NCBI GenBank assembly: GCA_018697195.1 | Contig: CM031858.1 | Location: 75,513,001-75,577,000, forward strand | From: Certhia americana | Lineage: Eukaryota; Chordata; Aves; Passeriformes; Certhiidae | Length of the DNA stretch: 64,000 nt | Reading direction: 5' to 3' | Shown: in pieces, positions 12,270 through 25,775 of the stretch | Layout: each line of letters starts with the position of its first letter | How positions within the stretch are numbered: the first letter of the stretch is position 1 | Translations under genes and position numbers: made by a program | Notes under the pieces: model-generated | Told to the model about the DNA's origin: nothing | The model's database searches: none | What the model saw: the letters and a program-made list of their open reading frames with translations, nothing else

Positions 12270-15200
12270 TTTATTTTAATGGAAAGAAAAGTTATTTTAG
12301 AAGAATGAGACTTCAGCTGCTGTATCCTCTGTAAAACACAGTAAATCATGTACATTCAATTTGGCAGTGAGGTGGAAGGTAAGTAAAGAGTAGGCCAATG
12401 GAGGGGGTTTGGCTAGTCCAGAGGTATATAGCAGAGAAACAGCTAGGCCAACTCCATTCTGTTGTGCTTATTAGTCAATCTATCCCCACACACAACCAAA
12501 GGAATAACATATCTTGGAATAAAGTAATACTTTAAACACCAGACTATTAACTGTATTTTAGGAGGAAACCCTTCCTCTCACCACTCCCCCCAAATCCTAT
12601 TTCTACTACAGCTTGCAGAGATTGACAAATATCAGCAGTCAGGGCACCAATTGTTGCCTCATCTTTCACAACTCTGCAGGGGAAGGTATTGATGCACAGC
12701 TGTGCCTAATCAGATATACTTTGGGAAATCAGGCCACTCCATAAGATGCTTTCTCAGGAAAGGAATCAGAGAATGAAATATTTTTGTTTGTGGAGAAAAG
12801 AGTCTTTTCTCTGGTAAGATGTTTATTTTTTGTTTGTTTTTGCAAGTGTTTGTATGGTAATATTGTTAAGGTTTCTTTTTTGATTTTTTTTTTCAGTCAG
12901 GCAGTATTATTGCCTGTCTTAATAAGACAATTTATGTTTCTGTTTTAATTTTTAAATTTGTTTCTGTTGCAGAAACTGGTGAAGGATGATGCATATTTGT
13001 GGTAGTCTGTTTTGTTGGGGTTTTTTCCATTGGTCAGCAAAGCAGGCTAATAATATTATTTGGCTATAGAGGTCTTAAAGTCTGTTTGTAGTCTGGTAGG
13101 TTGATAACTGAATGCAATTATGTGGTCCAAATAGTTCTCCTGGTGAAAAAGGTGATTTAAAAAAACCCCAAAAACAATTAAAAACCCAACTTGCTTTAGG
13201 GAGATGTGTAAGTTAAGCCTTTTGCTGGAAAAGGTTATTTTATATCCAAAGGTATCAAAGATGTCAGCTATGAGATCTAGGGAGGTAGAAGAAAAAAAAG
13301 ACTAGAAAAAACTAGGCTTTTGTACAAGGTTGAAGTTGTATCCTATGTTGGATGTCCTTGATCTCCCTAAGACAATGGATGTCTGAATTTCCTTCTAAGA
13401 ACTGCGAACTTCAACTTGCTGCAAAGCCGAATCTTTCCAGAAATGACTCTGTAAAATATGAGATTCTTTCTAACGTGTTTATTTGTTGTGTTGAAGAGTT
13501 GAAACCCTTTTGATTGAAACTTATCTGTATGACAGTTATGAAAACTTGTTTGATGTTGTTTCTGGCACTGTTTAGTATTCCTATAAATGATGAGACTGAA
13601 GTACTAAATGTGCAAGAAATATCTGCTGATCTATACAACCAAATTCCTAAAAATTTAAAAGAAGCAAAAGTAGATGGGAGAAATTATTGTCTTTCACTCT
13701 TTTTCTATAAAGTGTTTTTTAGATAGATTATGCTCTCTATATTAAATTATATGAAATATGTGCTAGAATTTTTAAGGGAACTGTTAATAGTCTTAACACA
13801 TTATCACTGACTGATCTATGGAATTTTTTTTAATGAGAACTAGGGTGTTTGGTTTTTTGGGTTTTTTTTTTTTAGTTTGGTTGGTATTTTTTAAAAAATA
13901 TCTAGATACCTATAAGGAATTAAACTTAGATTCTTTTTAGTTTCTCAGTAGGTCTTGTTTGTATGTATAATTGAAAAAATCTGCATTTAATCTCCTCTGT
14001 GTGCTGAGGAGATTAATCTCTTGGTAAAAGGAGATAAAATAGGGGTCTAAGGAACTGGGAAGACTGCTGATGTACAATTGTAGCCATTTCCTTTAGTAAT
14101 CATAATTGAAGTTAACCTCAGTGATATACTGTAACATGAGTGGCATCCTTTTCCCCATCCTTTTTTTCTTTTCTTTACTCAGTCTTTTTTCTGGAGATAT
14201 ATGAGATATGTTATCTTCCCATGTTGGTGTGGACCCCTTCAACTGTGGAATATTAACTGCCCTAAATATAGCTGTTGCCTAGAAACCCCATTATACTCAG
14301 GTAACGTAGCTGAAAATCTAAATTCCATCTGACATTAGTGTAATCATCTCTGCCCTGTACATACACATGGAAGCTGAAAAAGGGTAGTGCTTAAAGTATG
14401 TAATGTTTGTTGTATTTGTACTTACAACATATTCTTCCTCACTGTGTAAATTAAAATTACTGTGCACTTAATCTCCATCCACTTTCAATATCCTTGTTGA
14501 AACAACTTATTTCTATCTTTGATTTGTATTGCCTGTGACAGTAGTTATTTTCGGTTATATTTTTTTAAAGAAGTCATACTCTTTGCTTTCTTCTGACACT
14601 CAAGATATTTATGCTTTGCACTTTTCCCCTTGAAGCAGAAAAAGAATGGATATGTATTTGTTATTTTTTAGAGAGCAAGGTGGGAAATAATTGAAACAGT
14701 GCAAGGATTTTCCCTGTCTCAGCATTTCCCTTATGTGACCTTTAATAAGGAAGAGTTCTCCTTTGCTGTAGAACCCTGCCTAGAAACTGTTATAGAATGA
14801 CAGGACACAATGATTACCTAACACTCTTTGTGACATAAACATAGTCACTAAAAAAAAAAAAAAAAATTAAAAAAAATTATACTGTTTTACAGGGTTGTGA
14901 TGGAAAATATTTTTTATGCAGTCTTTTGTGTGCTTTTTAAATGAACTGCTTAGCATGTTCATTAGAAAAAGCTGTCTAAAGTTTTCTTTCTGTTTGTTAA
15001 TCAGCTTTTACTTATTAATTTAGCACTTATAGGAGCTTAACGTGTCGCCTTGCTTGTCTTATTGTTTTCTGGGGTATGCAAGGAGTTAATGTCTTGATGT
15101 CTTTTGACTATTAAGTGGCTGATATCTTCAGCAGAGAGGATTTTGCTGGTAAAATTGCAATATTCTTGCTTTATAAATAGAAAACAAAAAAAGCACTGAG

Positions 15201-18200
15201 GTCAGAAATTTTAAAAGTTTGAAAATTCAGTTGAAAGCAAACATAGACACTCTGTCATAAACATAGCTAGACTGAATGCCTTTCAGATTTTTTTTGTAAT
15301 GCAGTTTATGGGCTTTTTTAGCAATGTCAAAATTTTTTTACTGTTAAATCTGGAACATCATCTGGACTACCCAGGTTTCATTCTCTCTTTCTAGGTAAAT
15401 ACGTGGCTTTTTTTCTGAAATAGTTAATGTAACTGCTTAATGTAATTTTTTTATGAGATACGTGGGTTTGTTGAACTTTAGCGGTTTTGTTTTTTTCCCA
15501 GTGTGTTAAATGTCTACAGAGTACAAGCAACTCTTGTGAAGATTAGTTTATTCAGTAGACATCTACAAACTAAAGGGAAAGCTTGAAATTTTTTTGTTAG
15601 TTTGCCACTTTTAGGTTACTGAAACTTGAACAACAGAGTTAGGATTAATTATCCTATAATTAAATTTGAATTCCTATCTTAGTCATAACTTCTTGTTGAA
15701 GATCATTTGCGATCCTCTAGATTTGTGCCTAATACATGGAATGTGGAGTTGAATGAGCTTAATATTTGAGTTTCTCAAGTAGTGTCCTCAATACTTGAGA
15801 GTTGAGCTTAAATACAGTGTTTTGAATACCCTCTAGAGCTTATGTGAAAGCTCCTAGAAGCCTTTTATTTTTTCATATAATTGCTAGAAATGGAGAGGAT
15901 TTCTTTTTGCCAAGAAATTTAATCCAACTTTTTTAAAAGATCACTTTCATAGGTAGTTGCTCCTTTAGGACTTCAGTTTCTGTTTACTTATTTCAGCAAA
16001 TACTGGTTTGTGAAAAGTGTAATGTAATTACTGGCTATGCTACTTTCCAGCCTGCTTAACGAGCTACAAATTTTAGATTATTTTTTCCTTACTGCTCGAC
16101 TAATCTGAAAATATGTCCTGATACTAATACTGAACGTTTCAGAAAAAAATGGCTTTAGTAATTTCATCACTGCTTTAATTTGATTTGGATCAACAACTTT
16201 TTTTACCTTTGACATACTGCATTGGGGACTTTCTTGGGAGTTTTTTTTATCTGTTTAATGTGGGTCTTGAAGCAGGGGTAAAAATACGTCTCTTTAAGGC
16301 AGTCATATCAACACATCAAAAACAGCAGCAAAAGGAAGCATTCTAATTTTTTTTCTCTATATGACCTATATGCTATCAAGAGGCATTCGAAATATGTGTG
16401 CTATCCTATGGAAACTAAAATTTTTTCAATATTGACAGAGCTTTCTAGCTATGATTAATACCAAGGCCTGTCTATTCTTACACAATGCTATCTATGATGG
16501 CACACTGTTTATTTGGGGGAAAATCCCTTCTTATGTAAAAAACAAATATGAGGTCTGGCACAGCAGGTCCCTTGGTATTAGCAAGATGAAGCTCTTTACT
16601 AAGGCAACAATAAAGCTGTTGAAAGGTAGAGTTTTCCAGGGCCTCTTTAGCACTGTTTTTCTTTCATTTCTCTCATGTTTGCAATATTCTTGACTGCTGG
16701 TCTTGTGCTGCAAACTGTCATAGTTTTGTGCAGGTTCATGAGGCAAATGACTGCCGCTCATATGAAATTCATCTTTACCCCTCTCTAGTTATTTCTTTGT
16801 GTTTTGTAGATTTAAGTTTGTACTAGTTAGTGCATAAAAGACTCAACTATTAAAGATTAATGACTCAAAACATTTGCCCATTCGTAAAAGTGTCAGGGTA
16901 TTTTGATGAGGCCAAGTCTGCATCCCTGGAGGGAGGTCAGTTTTTGGGTGTGTAATGGCCAGTCTGCCTAAGACAGAGGGTGAAGCTACAAGCCAGGCTT
17001 TGAGGCACTTACGAGGCAAATTCTGCAAAATGAGATAGTCCCTCTTATCATGCCTATTGCACTCCCTTCATGGGTTTATTGACCTTGCATTTGTGCAACT
17101 CTTCTCAAGTTTATTTTAAATATGGTTTTCTTTCCATTGATTGTCTGTTCCTTTAGTAGAGATATGCTGTTGTTTTTTGCTAGTTTGCAGCACTTTAAAA
17201 GGCAAAAATTGAGATATAGTAGTTATTAGAGCATGAAAGAATGATCAACATTTCTAGTCATTAAGGTTAGTTGGACAAATGAAAATAAAGCTGTTAAAAT
17301 ATTTAGACATAGAGGGTTATCCAAGTTTGGTGTGTACGTCTTCAGGGAAATAATAACTTATTGAGAAAGTATCAGAAGAAAATATTAGAGGAAAGTGAAG
17401 CACAGAAAACTGAATTATAGGTTAGTGCTCTTCAATAGAAACAAGAGCTGGAAGATCTACTAATTAGATAAAGTTGTGACTTCAAGGATGGGCTTGAGAA
17501 GGAATATGGGAAGTTTGAAAGGGATATGAAAGACATCCTCCATGATCTGTAGTGTTTTGCATACCTATACACTTAGTATGAGTTTGTAAAGCATAGGGGA
17601 TTATGTTCTAAAATATTACATATTTCGGGAAAAAAAAAATCCTCATTAACCTTTTAGAATTTCTTGGAAACTATTGCCAATATGTACAAGTCTATATGAG
17701 GCATCTTGCAATAGACATCTGGAAACAGCCCTGCAGTATTGGGTATTATTTTGATACTGCATATTAATTTGATTGGTAGTCTATTGATATCTTCATTAGC
17801 AATTTATTTACAGATAGGGAGACTAATTTTTTTTCCTAATTCATATAAAAATAGTAGAGCACATACCTGTAGTTGGCCACTATTGAAAGGTATTAAATGC
17901 ACAGTGTTGTCCTATGCATCTCAATCTATGAGATTTTTTCCCTGCCCTTACAGTGATTTTTACTCCAAACTCTTCTTACTAAATATTCACCTGAAACTAT
18001 GGAGCAAAATATTTCTGCTGAAGAGAGACAACGTGCATTTAACTATCCTGTCATTGCTGTCATATTGTTATTATTATTAGTCACATTTGGTAGATACCTA
18101 GAAAGATAAAAAATAATTCTTGTTATTACTGTTTTGGCACCAAGAAATTTTATTGGTTTAACTTCTCAGTCCACAAGGACTTTAAGAAACTGCTTTTAGC

Positions 18201-18400
18201 ACCTGGGTTAATACACTGAACTGCTTCAATTGGAAGATGATGTATAAATATTTTTTAAATGGTGTATTTAAAAAAACCAAAAAACATTAAATCCAATAAG
18301 AAACTGTTTCCTATTTCCGTTTCCAGGTGACCCCCATAAGGGAAGTAATACAGCTTTAAATTTCTCCAAAAAGGGAAGATACTGATTAATATAGAACACT

Positions 18401-18436
18401 ATATGCACACATACACGCTCATATATACGTATATAT
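18401..18436. repeat. alternating purine-pyrimidine tract with palindrome
   Basis: Bases 18401-18418 alternate purine and pyrimidine. After a short break, 18421-18436 is a perfect 16-bp palindrome ATATATACGTATATAT. Such tracts can form Z-DNA or cruciforms under torsion. The structural meaning is inference. Confidence 0.7.
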
Positions 18437-21365
18437 CTGCAAGTTGATTGGTATGTTATTTAAACACTCTGTTCTTCTGGAAATCTCAGCATTAATGAAG
18501 TAGTCAATATTTGAAGATGCTTTAGGGTCTATGTTTAGGTTGATTCTCCACTTTTCTAAACAGCTCTTTGTGTTAGGGTGTCTTTAAGAATTTAGGTCCC
18601 TTTAAAACTTATTGTTCAGGAAAGTGGACTTGTCTTAGTCTACTTCTGTCATCTATCCTAAAATGACTGTGCTGTCATTCTTCAGGACTAAGGAATAGGT
18701 ATCTTATAGAGCTGTAAAGGGGTACCTTTTTGCTAGGTGAAATTTTGCTAAAATGAAATATGACTCTTGCCAGCCCTTGTAGGTCATAGTTTTCTTCCCC
18801 TGTGCTGAAGATGAAAAATAAGAATGAATCTAAAACTGAGATTCTCGTCATGCAGTACAGCAGGTTTGCATGTCTGGCCTCTCTCTTTCCATGCTTAAAG
18901 ATTTTATGAATACCTTTAGAAAATGTCTGAATCTTAGGCTATATAAAGGATTTGATTTAGTTACCTGGGCGATGTCAAACTTTAGTTGATATATAGGGTT
19001 TTTTGTGGTATTTGTGCTTTAAGAAGTATTGTTTTAGGCTTTTATGCTTATGCCTGTATTGGTAAATTAAATAAGCCTATGACTATGTCATGAGTACAAC
19101 TGTACTGTGTCAGCTAGCCTTAATGCCAGAACACTAGACTCTTAGTCTTTAAAAATATAATTGCTGTTTCTAAATTGGCATTTGGGAGTAGTTTCTGAAT
19201 GTTTCTGAATTTTTGAATTGTGCCCAAGAATAGTTTGGGAGAGCACTGTTTATTCCAGGCCAAAAGCCGTGCCAGACAGGACTGCTGTAACAATTAAAAT
19301 GACAGATAATTGAATTCCAGTGCTGTGAAACACTTACTAGTAGTTCTAATGAAATAGTTCGTGTCTAGCCAACACAATAAGCTAAAATGTTTTTGTTTCA
19401 TACATTCCAATGTGTCAGTTAACTTCAGAATTGGCAGTTATGGGGGCACTCACAAACTGTCTTAATAAGGAAACATGTAATGAGTTTAAGCTGTTGACAA
19501 AATAATTGACACAGCCTTGAGCAGTTCAGTTCACTTATCTGGCAAATCAACCCATGATTTTGTAAAATAGCATGTTTTCTTTGTTTTCATTTGTCTTTAT
19601 TTGTTTTCTGGTAATGTTCTGTTTCATTATGTTGGACTATTTCAAGTGTCAGAGTGCTAGGAGTTGGAGAAAAGTACCTTTAGACTCAGGATTAACCAAT
19701 GGTGAATATAGTGCACATATAGTCTTCTCCCACTTTTGTTAAGGCTGTAGGTGTTTTGAGTATCTTCAGTGGGAGCAGAAACTGATATCGGAACTTCTGG
19801 CTTTCAACTACCAGCATATGATGACATATATCTTCTGTAAAATAGTGATCAAGTGTTTCTCTACTGCTGTACAAATTTCAAATGTTTATATAGCATGCAT
19901 TTATGTTCAGTCCTTAAATGTTCATCATTGTTTCTGGAGCACCTAATTGGTGCAGTTATAGGAAGAGTTTTAAAGCTAAGAGTCAACTGCTATAACTGAT
20001 ACACTGCTGTCATATGGAATTTGTTAAAAAATAGAAAATGTTAGCATTGCTGTGGGACTTTGTCTTCACCCGTTTGTGCCACAGAAGCTTGTCATCCCTA
20101 CTCTGCATATTATGCAGACATTCATTTTTCTGTTTTTAAGGAGAAAACATGAGATTATTGTCTTGAATTTTTTCTGAATATTTGACATATTTTCGAGTCC
20201 AAAAATTTCTGTGAAGAGCTGATAAACAAGAATGATCTAAATACAATATGGGGTGACAAATGTATGTCTTTCAATTAACTCTTCAGTGGAGCATCAGCTA
20301 TGAGAGGCAGAATATTTTGAGGGAGGGTAGATTTATAGAGCAATGGAAACATCAACCACCAATATAGCTTTCTAACAAAGGATTTCCAGTGCAATGTGTG
20401 TTGGCTACTATTATTCTATGTACAGTGCATGAACAGGATGGAGCAGGAAGGGAAGATGCATCTCAAGCTATTTTATTAAGTCTGCAGTCTCATTACATGC
20501 TTGAGACAGTAGGAAGATGACAAAAGCTCACATCAACAACAACAACCAAAGAGTTATTTGTTACAACACACTTTAAAAGCTTTTTAGCCAAGAGCAGAAA
20601 GCAGAAGCTTCACAGGCAGTTCCTTTAGCCAACTACTAAAAGTACACATCTACCTGCTTAACACAATGCTTGCTTATTTCAACACAATGCCTAGGCTTGC
20701 AAGCATTCAAGTACAATACACAGCACTTCATTATTAAGCTTATATAATTCTACTGTCTTGCTTAATATATTTTTCTGCAGTCCTAGTCCAAACACTAGCT
20801 ATTGTTTCCTGTCCTTGTTCTCTATATGTAAAGTAACTTTTTCTACTGTCAAACCTTACAGCCTTAGCTCAATTCTAAATTGTTTTTTCTATTTCTATTT
20901 CTGAGGCCTTTTACAGCTTTCCCAAAAATCCTTTGCCATTAACAATTCCCACATGATAAAGAACAACTTGAGGAAAAAAATCTTTAAGAAAGGCAGAAGA
21001 GAAAGGAAGGATTTGGGTATAGTTTTATGAATGGCTTAAATATACTATTACAAGATACAGTCAATCACATTTCCATTGTCAGCACCAGCACTCTTGGCCT
21101 GCTTGCAAATTAGCTGTGTAAAATAAACAAAGTTTGAGCTGTTTCTCTTTACCAGCAAGTAAAGCAACTGTATAAGGGTTAGTACTGGAGGCCTCCTTCA
21201 CACAGACAAGGAGATCTGAAAAAATTAGACCATCAGAGAGCTTGAGAAGAAAGCTGGGGGCCTCTGTTTACAACAGCAATGATAATTGGTTTGTGAAATT
21301 GCACTTCTTTGGCATTGCTTTGAAAAATGTGGAATCTGCTAGAAACAGGCTGCTGCAGAGCTCTC

Positions 21366-21391
21366 TTTTTTTTTTTTTTTTTTTTTTTTTT
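21366..21391. repeat. T26 homopolymer ending in the assembly gap
   Basis: Twenty-six T residues run straight into the block of N. The run, or something just beyond it, probably stopped the assembly, so its true length is unknown. Confidence 0.9.
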
Positions 21392-21491
21392 NNNNNNNNN
21401 NNNNNNNNNNNNNNNNNNNNNNNNNNNNNNNNNNNNNNNNNNNNNNNNNNNNNNNNNNNNNNNNNNNNNNNNNNNNNNNNNNNNNNNNNNN
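21392..21491. other. assembly gap, exactly 100 N
   Basis: A block of exactly 100 N is the usual placeholder for a gap of unknown size. The left flank is a poly-T run and the right flank starts with CCCCCTCAG. Any sequence could be missing here, including a mobile element. Frames that seem to cross it are meaningless. Confidence 0.97.
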
Positions 21492-22785
21492 CCCCCTCAG
21501 ACACTTAGAAACAGTTATTTTGCATGTACAGGTAAGTCCATATACCTGGAGCAAGATCTTTCTATTACAGACTTATGTATGCACTTGTCATGTATCCGCA
21601 CATCCCTCGTTGCTGTCAAGATGTTTTTAATATTAAAACTGGATGACTTGACCTCAGGATGCTTGTCTTCTGTATTCCAAATGCATAGATATTGCCTAAC
21701 TCCAGCTGAACTCCTCTCCAGAGACTGATAGAAAGGTGGGGAAGGGAAAGTAATCTTAGAAAACAAGCAGATCTGTTTGACACCCAGGATTCACTGCATA
21801 ATACTACATGAAAGCTACATCAGAGACTACCTGGAAGAAGTATTCAAGAAGATATTTACAGCAAGAGTCTGGAGCAATAACTTCTAACCTATGCCCTCAA
21901 AGGGGTTGTAGACCTGCATCAACATCCTGTGGAGTATAGAAACAGTCCAGAGCATCTGCCTCAGGATTTTTGCATTTAAAATAGCTTATTTATTTGCAAC
22001 TACAGGGGATAAATGTCCAGTTATTTAGCAGAATTGGGCTCTCATTAAGATGCTCAAAATTCAACAAGCAGGAAAGAGATGGCAAAGGGAATGATATCTT
22101 TTAGCAATGTTGTTTTGAAACTTTAAAATGCATGCAGTTCTGAAAAAGTAAGTAGTTACATATTGGCAAGTAATACTGCAGTTTATTACTGTATATCCTG
22201 TTTAAAACATGTTGGCAGTTTCCTAGTCAGACTTTGCAGTAGGATATTCCACGCTTCATGTGAAGCCTTCATTTTACGAGAGTAGTACATAATGATTTAA
22301 GGAGTTACAACTTCAACATCACTGATTGTGAGATCACTTTAATAATTCTCTTTATATCATGGTAGGAAATTTGTTAACTTTATTAATACCTTATCTTTAA
22401 CATCCATCCTGATAAGCTGATGTTTTGTGCAAAGTCATTTTCTTTTTTTTTTTTTTTTTCCTTTCTGGGTATATTATGCATAAAGTTTAAAATCATACTT
22501 GTAACAGTGGAGGTTGGCTCAATAGTATCTGCCTTTAAGATTCTGTTCATTTGTGACTTAATAGCATACTGTTTTTTTCCTGGTAATTCTATTTCTTCTT
22601 CCAGCAGTCAGTAGATGAGGATAAATAGACTGAAACCCAACAGAATAAATTATGTTCAAATGAGATAATCTTGTGTCAGAAGAATGAAGGGTAATGCCTT
22701 GATTTATGTGAATTCTTTCTCTTGGTGGCTGTGAGGTAACTGAAATATATATTTGATAGGCCAAGCTGTCTTTGATTTGTAGTGG
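21492..22785. other. unique DNA between gap and LTR, no gene seen
   Basis: No exon or mobile element is recognised. It holds a T17 run (22443-22459) and scattered AT-rich sequence. An open frame of 159 codons on the minus strand (22558-23037) begins inside the neighbouring LTR and is not a gene. Confidence 0.55.
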
Positions 22786-23369
22786 TGTCATGACTAAGCC
22801 CAGCCAGCAATGAAGCACTATGCAGGTGCTCACCCAGTTGGATGGGCTAGAGAAAAGGAAGAAAAGATGAAAACTCATGATTTGAGATAAAGTCAGTTCA
22901 ACAGGGGAAGCAAAAGCCACGTGCCCAGAAACAAAGCAAACCAAGGAATTCATCACTTCCATAGGCAGGCAGGTGTTCAGACACCTCCAGGGTACCAGGT
23001 CTCCATCACATGTAGCAGTGGTGACTTGTGAAGACAAAGGTGCTCAAATCAAACATCCCCCTGCCCATTTCCCTCTTCTCCCCCCATCTTTATACACTGA
23101 GCATGGTGTCCTATCGTATGGAATATCTCTTTGGTCTGTTGGTGTCCCCTGTCCCAGTTGTGTCCCCTTCCAACTCCTTCTGCACCCCCAGCCCCCTTTC
23201 CAGCATGGCAGTGCTAAAAGCAGAAAAGGCCTTGACACTGTGCAAGCCCTGCTCAGCAATAACAAAACATCCCTGTCTTATCAACACTGTTTCCAGCACA
23301 AACCCAAAACACAGATCTGTACTAGCTATGGTGAAGAGAATTAACACTACCTCAGCTAAAACAGGAACA
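22786..23369 (-). mobile_element. solo LTR of an avian endogenous retrovirus, minus strand
   Basis: On the plus strand it opens with TGTCATGACTAAGCCCAGCC (22786 on) and closes near AAACAGGAACA (23369). On the minus strand this gives TG...CA ends. It is a second copy of the LTR at 54042-55141 in the opposite orientation: for example 23242-23257 is the exact reverse complement of 54154-54169. The matching order of blocks continues through the 3' part near 22866-22990. No gag, pol or env sequence and no primer-binding site flank it, so it is a solo LTR left by recombination. I see no clear target-site duplication, which fits an old insertion. Several chance open frames (for example 22973-23344) lie inside it. 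Confidence 0.85.
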
Positions 23370-24836
23370 AATTGCTAGCTTTAGACTTATTCTCTAGTAT
23401 GAGAGTGTGTGATGGTGTTTTCGCCTAGACATCCATTATCTAACAACCCGATGTGGAACAGGTTGTATAAATTATATTGACTATTTTATCATCAGTTTGA
23501 AATAACTGAGAAGACACTCATACTTCATTTTTTGAGTAAGGAAGCATGTTTAGGGTATTACTTCAATAATGCTTAGATATTACTTAGAAGATAAAGCTTA
23601 GAAGTGCCCATTTCTTTCATTATAATTTTGGGCTTTGTTAAGGAATAAAAGAGAACGCAGAATAGTATTTGATGCACATCAAGCCTGTTAAAATGCATTG
23701 ACTGTCCTTCAGACATTTGTGCTTCATGGGATGTGGGTGGGGAATGGATGAGGAGTTGGAGGCACTTTCATGTAGGATAGTGTCTGACTGAAGTTTAATA
23801 TAATACTTGATCCCAGTTTAAGCCTTCAGATTTATCACATGTTGTGCTACTACACGTGAAGCAGTTTCTGGTTCCATTAAGAACAGATCCTGTGCTGTTT
23901 CTCAGGGAGCAGCAGGTAAATGGTGAATATTTGGTGTTGTAACTTGCTGGTTACGACAGCTCATACAAGAGGAAAAATGTATCTCATCTTTGAAACTTGT
24001 AACAGTAAGATTTATTTTTTTTGCATGCCAGTCTAGTCAGTTTTTCCCCTCTTCTGAAGGATATGAGTTTGGGTGGAAATTATCCTTGCAGTGGAGACCC
24101 AAACAAGTACATCTAAGGGGTAAAGAAGTGAAGTGAAAAGAAGGTTTGACAGAGGAAAATCTAAGTTGAAATATCTTGGCCTTCCCTCATATTACAATAT
24201 TGCATTGTAACTGCAAGTGCTACAAGCATGACAAGTGATGCTAGCCAAAATGTGGTAGTGAAAACTTGCTCTGCAGTTGAAGGAGGCCTAGGGTTGTGTG
24301 TTCTTAAAGAATGGAAGTTATTCACAGTACATAAAAAATTCACAAAATTGATTCAGTCATTCTTGCCATTTTATTTTTTGAAGACTTCTTCCATGATAAA
24401 CCACGCTAGGTAGATTAATTTCTTCTTGCCACAGAGTAGCTGTGTTCTATGTTTTACCTGTAACATCTTTTTGCAGTAATAGGTCTAACTTTGGAAAAAA
24501 GCAATTTGCTTTCCTGTATTCTATATAACCCAGTGGGATTAAAATTCCTGCTGGTATTACTGAATGTTTGTAAGGTAGTAGGTGGAGGGGGGATGTAGGG
24601 AAAAAGCAAACTGCCTGCTACCAGAGGCTGGAGAGACTGCAGGAAGCCTGCCTTCAAGAAGCGTTCACTAATTCTTACTACAGTTAATAGCCCATATGCT
24701 TAATTGCCAACTCAACAGCAGGAGGAGGGGGCTGCAAAGCCAGGAATATGCTTTGTGAAGCAGCAGACCTTGCTAGAATGGCGGGTTACTCTCTCCTTAG
24801 ATGTAGTTAAAGGAGATGGTTTGCAGGCTTAGCAGC

Positions 24837-24873
<37 letters not shown>

Positions 24874-25190
24874 TAATATCTAAATACACTGCAGTAATCT
24901 GCAGGTTGTAAGATTTTTCACATATATTAGCCCATTTTCTATTCAGACCACCATTGTGAAACAGAAAACCTCCTGTGTACTAATGGTTTTATGTGCTAAA
25001 TTGCAAGGCCAGCAGGAACTGAATTCTCAACACTACTGTCATTATTACCTAGCACAGAATTGTCCTTAGCCAGATTAGTATCTCTTGTAATGTCTACCAG
25101 GGAGTTATTTTGGTTCTTAAAGTGAGTGGAAATCTTCCTTAGGATAGAATTAGCATTAAGTCTGCACATACAGGAATATGTTCTGTTGTA
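23370..25190. other. unique DNA, no gene seen
   Basis: No exon or element is recognised between the solo LTR and the CR1 copy. It contains the T25A12 foldback run near its right end. Open frames are under 70 codons. Confidence 0.55.
24837..24873. repeat. T25-A12 foldback run
   Basis: Twenty-five T residues are followed directly by twelve A residues, so up to twelve A-T pairs can fold back. The lengths of such runs are often uncertain in assemblies. Confidence 0.85.
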
Positions 25191-25775
25191 TCACAGAATC
25201 AATTAGGTTGGAAAAAACCTCTGAAATTAAGGCCAACCTAGGGCTAAACACCACCTTGTCAACTGGATCAATGCATTAAGTGCCGCATCCAGCCTTTCCT
25301 TAAGTACTTCCAGGGATGGTGACTCCACCAGCTCCCTAACAACCCATTCCAATGCCCAGTCAGCATTTTTATGAAGAATTTCTTCCTAATGTCCAACCTG
25401 AGCCTTCCCTGATGCAGCTAGTACTGTGTCCTCTTGTCCCATCACTGGGTACCTGGAGAATTGACCCCCTTCAGACAGTTGTAGAGAGTGATAAAATCTT
25501 CCTGAGTCTCCTTTTCTCCAGGCTAAACAACTCCAGCTCCCTCAGCTGCTCCAAGCCCTTCACCAGCTTTGCTGCACTTCTCTGGACATGCCCCAGCACT
25601 TCAATGTTCTTCCTGAATTAAGGGACCCAAAACTGAACACAGAATTCAACATGCAGCCTAACTAGTAAGGGGGATGATCACTGCCTTCATCCTGTTGGCC
25701 ACACTATTTCTGATACAGGCCTGGACACTTTTGGCCTTTTTAGCCACTGCTGGCTCATGACTCCAGTGCAATCTG
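25191..25775 (-). mobile_element. CR1 LINE, 5'-truncated 3' end, minus strand
   Basis: The plus strand starts with TCACAGAATCAATTAGGTTGG, the reverse of the CR1 3' tail with its ATTCTGTG-type octamers. It continues through the family's well-known 3' region: the reverse of CCATCCCTGGA, then of the block that encodes the end of the reverse-transcriptase ORF (on this strand CTTTTCTCCAGGCTAAAC), then CTGTTGGCCACACTATTTCTGATACAGG. It stops near 25775, which is typical 5' truncation. The frame is broken by many changes. A chance open frame at 25352-25621 lies on the opposite strand. Confidence 0.92.

Larger units (their letters stand above)
8722..21365. other. long unique AT-rich stretch, no gene seen
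   Basis: More than 12 kb without a recognisable exon, RNA gene or mobile element. All open frames are under about 120 codons and match nothing I know. Low-complexity items include a TA tract (11458-11476), an A17 run (14850-14866) and many short T and A runs. The hairpin at 12233 and the alternating tract at 18401 are listed separately. The part around 19330-19560 is repeat-free and motif-dense, so it may be conserved regulatory DNA. Very old, unrecognisable repeats cannot be excluded. Confidence 0.55.

Noticed and set aside
21242..21728. frames that cross the N block
   Set aside because: They are translated through an assembly gap and have no meaning.
22558..23037. 159-codon open frame, minus strand
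   Set aside because: It starts in the solo LTR and runs out of it into unrelated DNA. Not a gene.
22973..23378. 123- and 116-codon frames, plus strand
   Set aside because: Both lie inside the LTR on its antisense strand. The C-rich look comes from the LTR itself.
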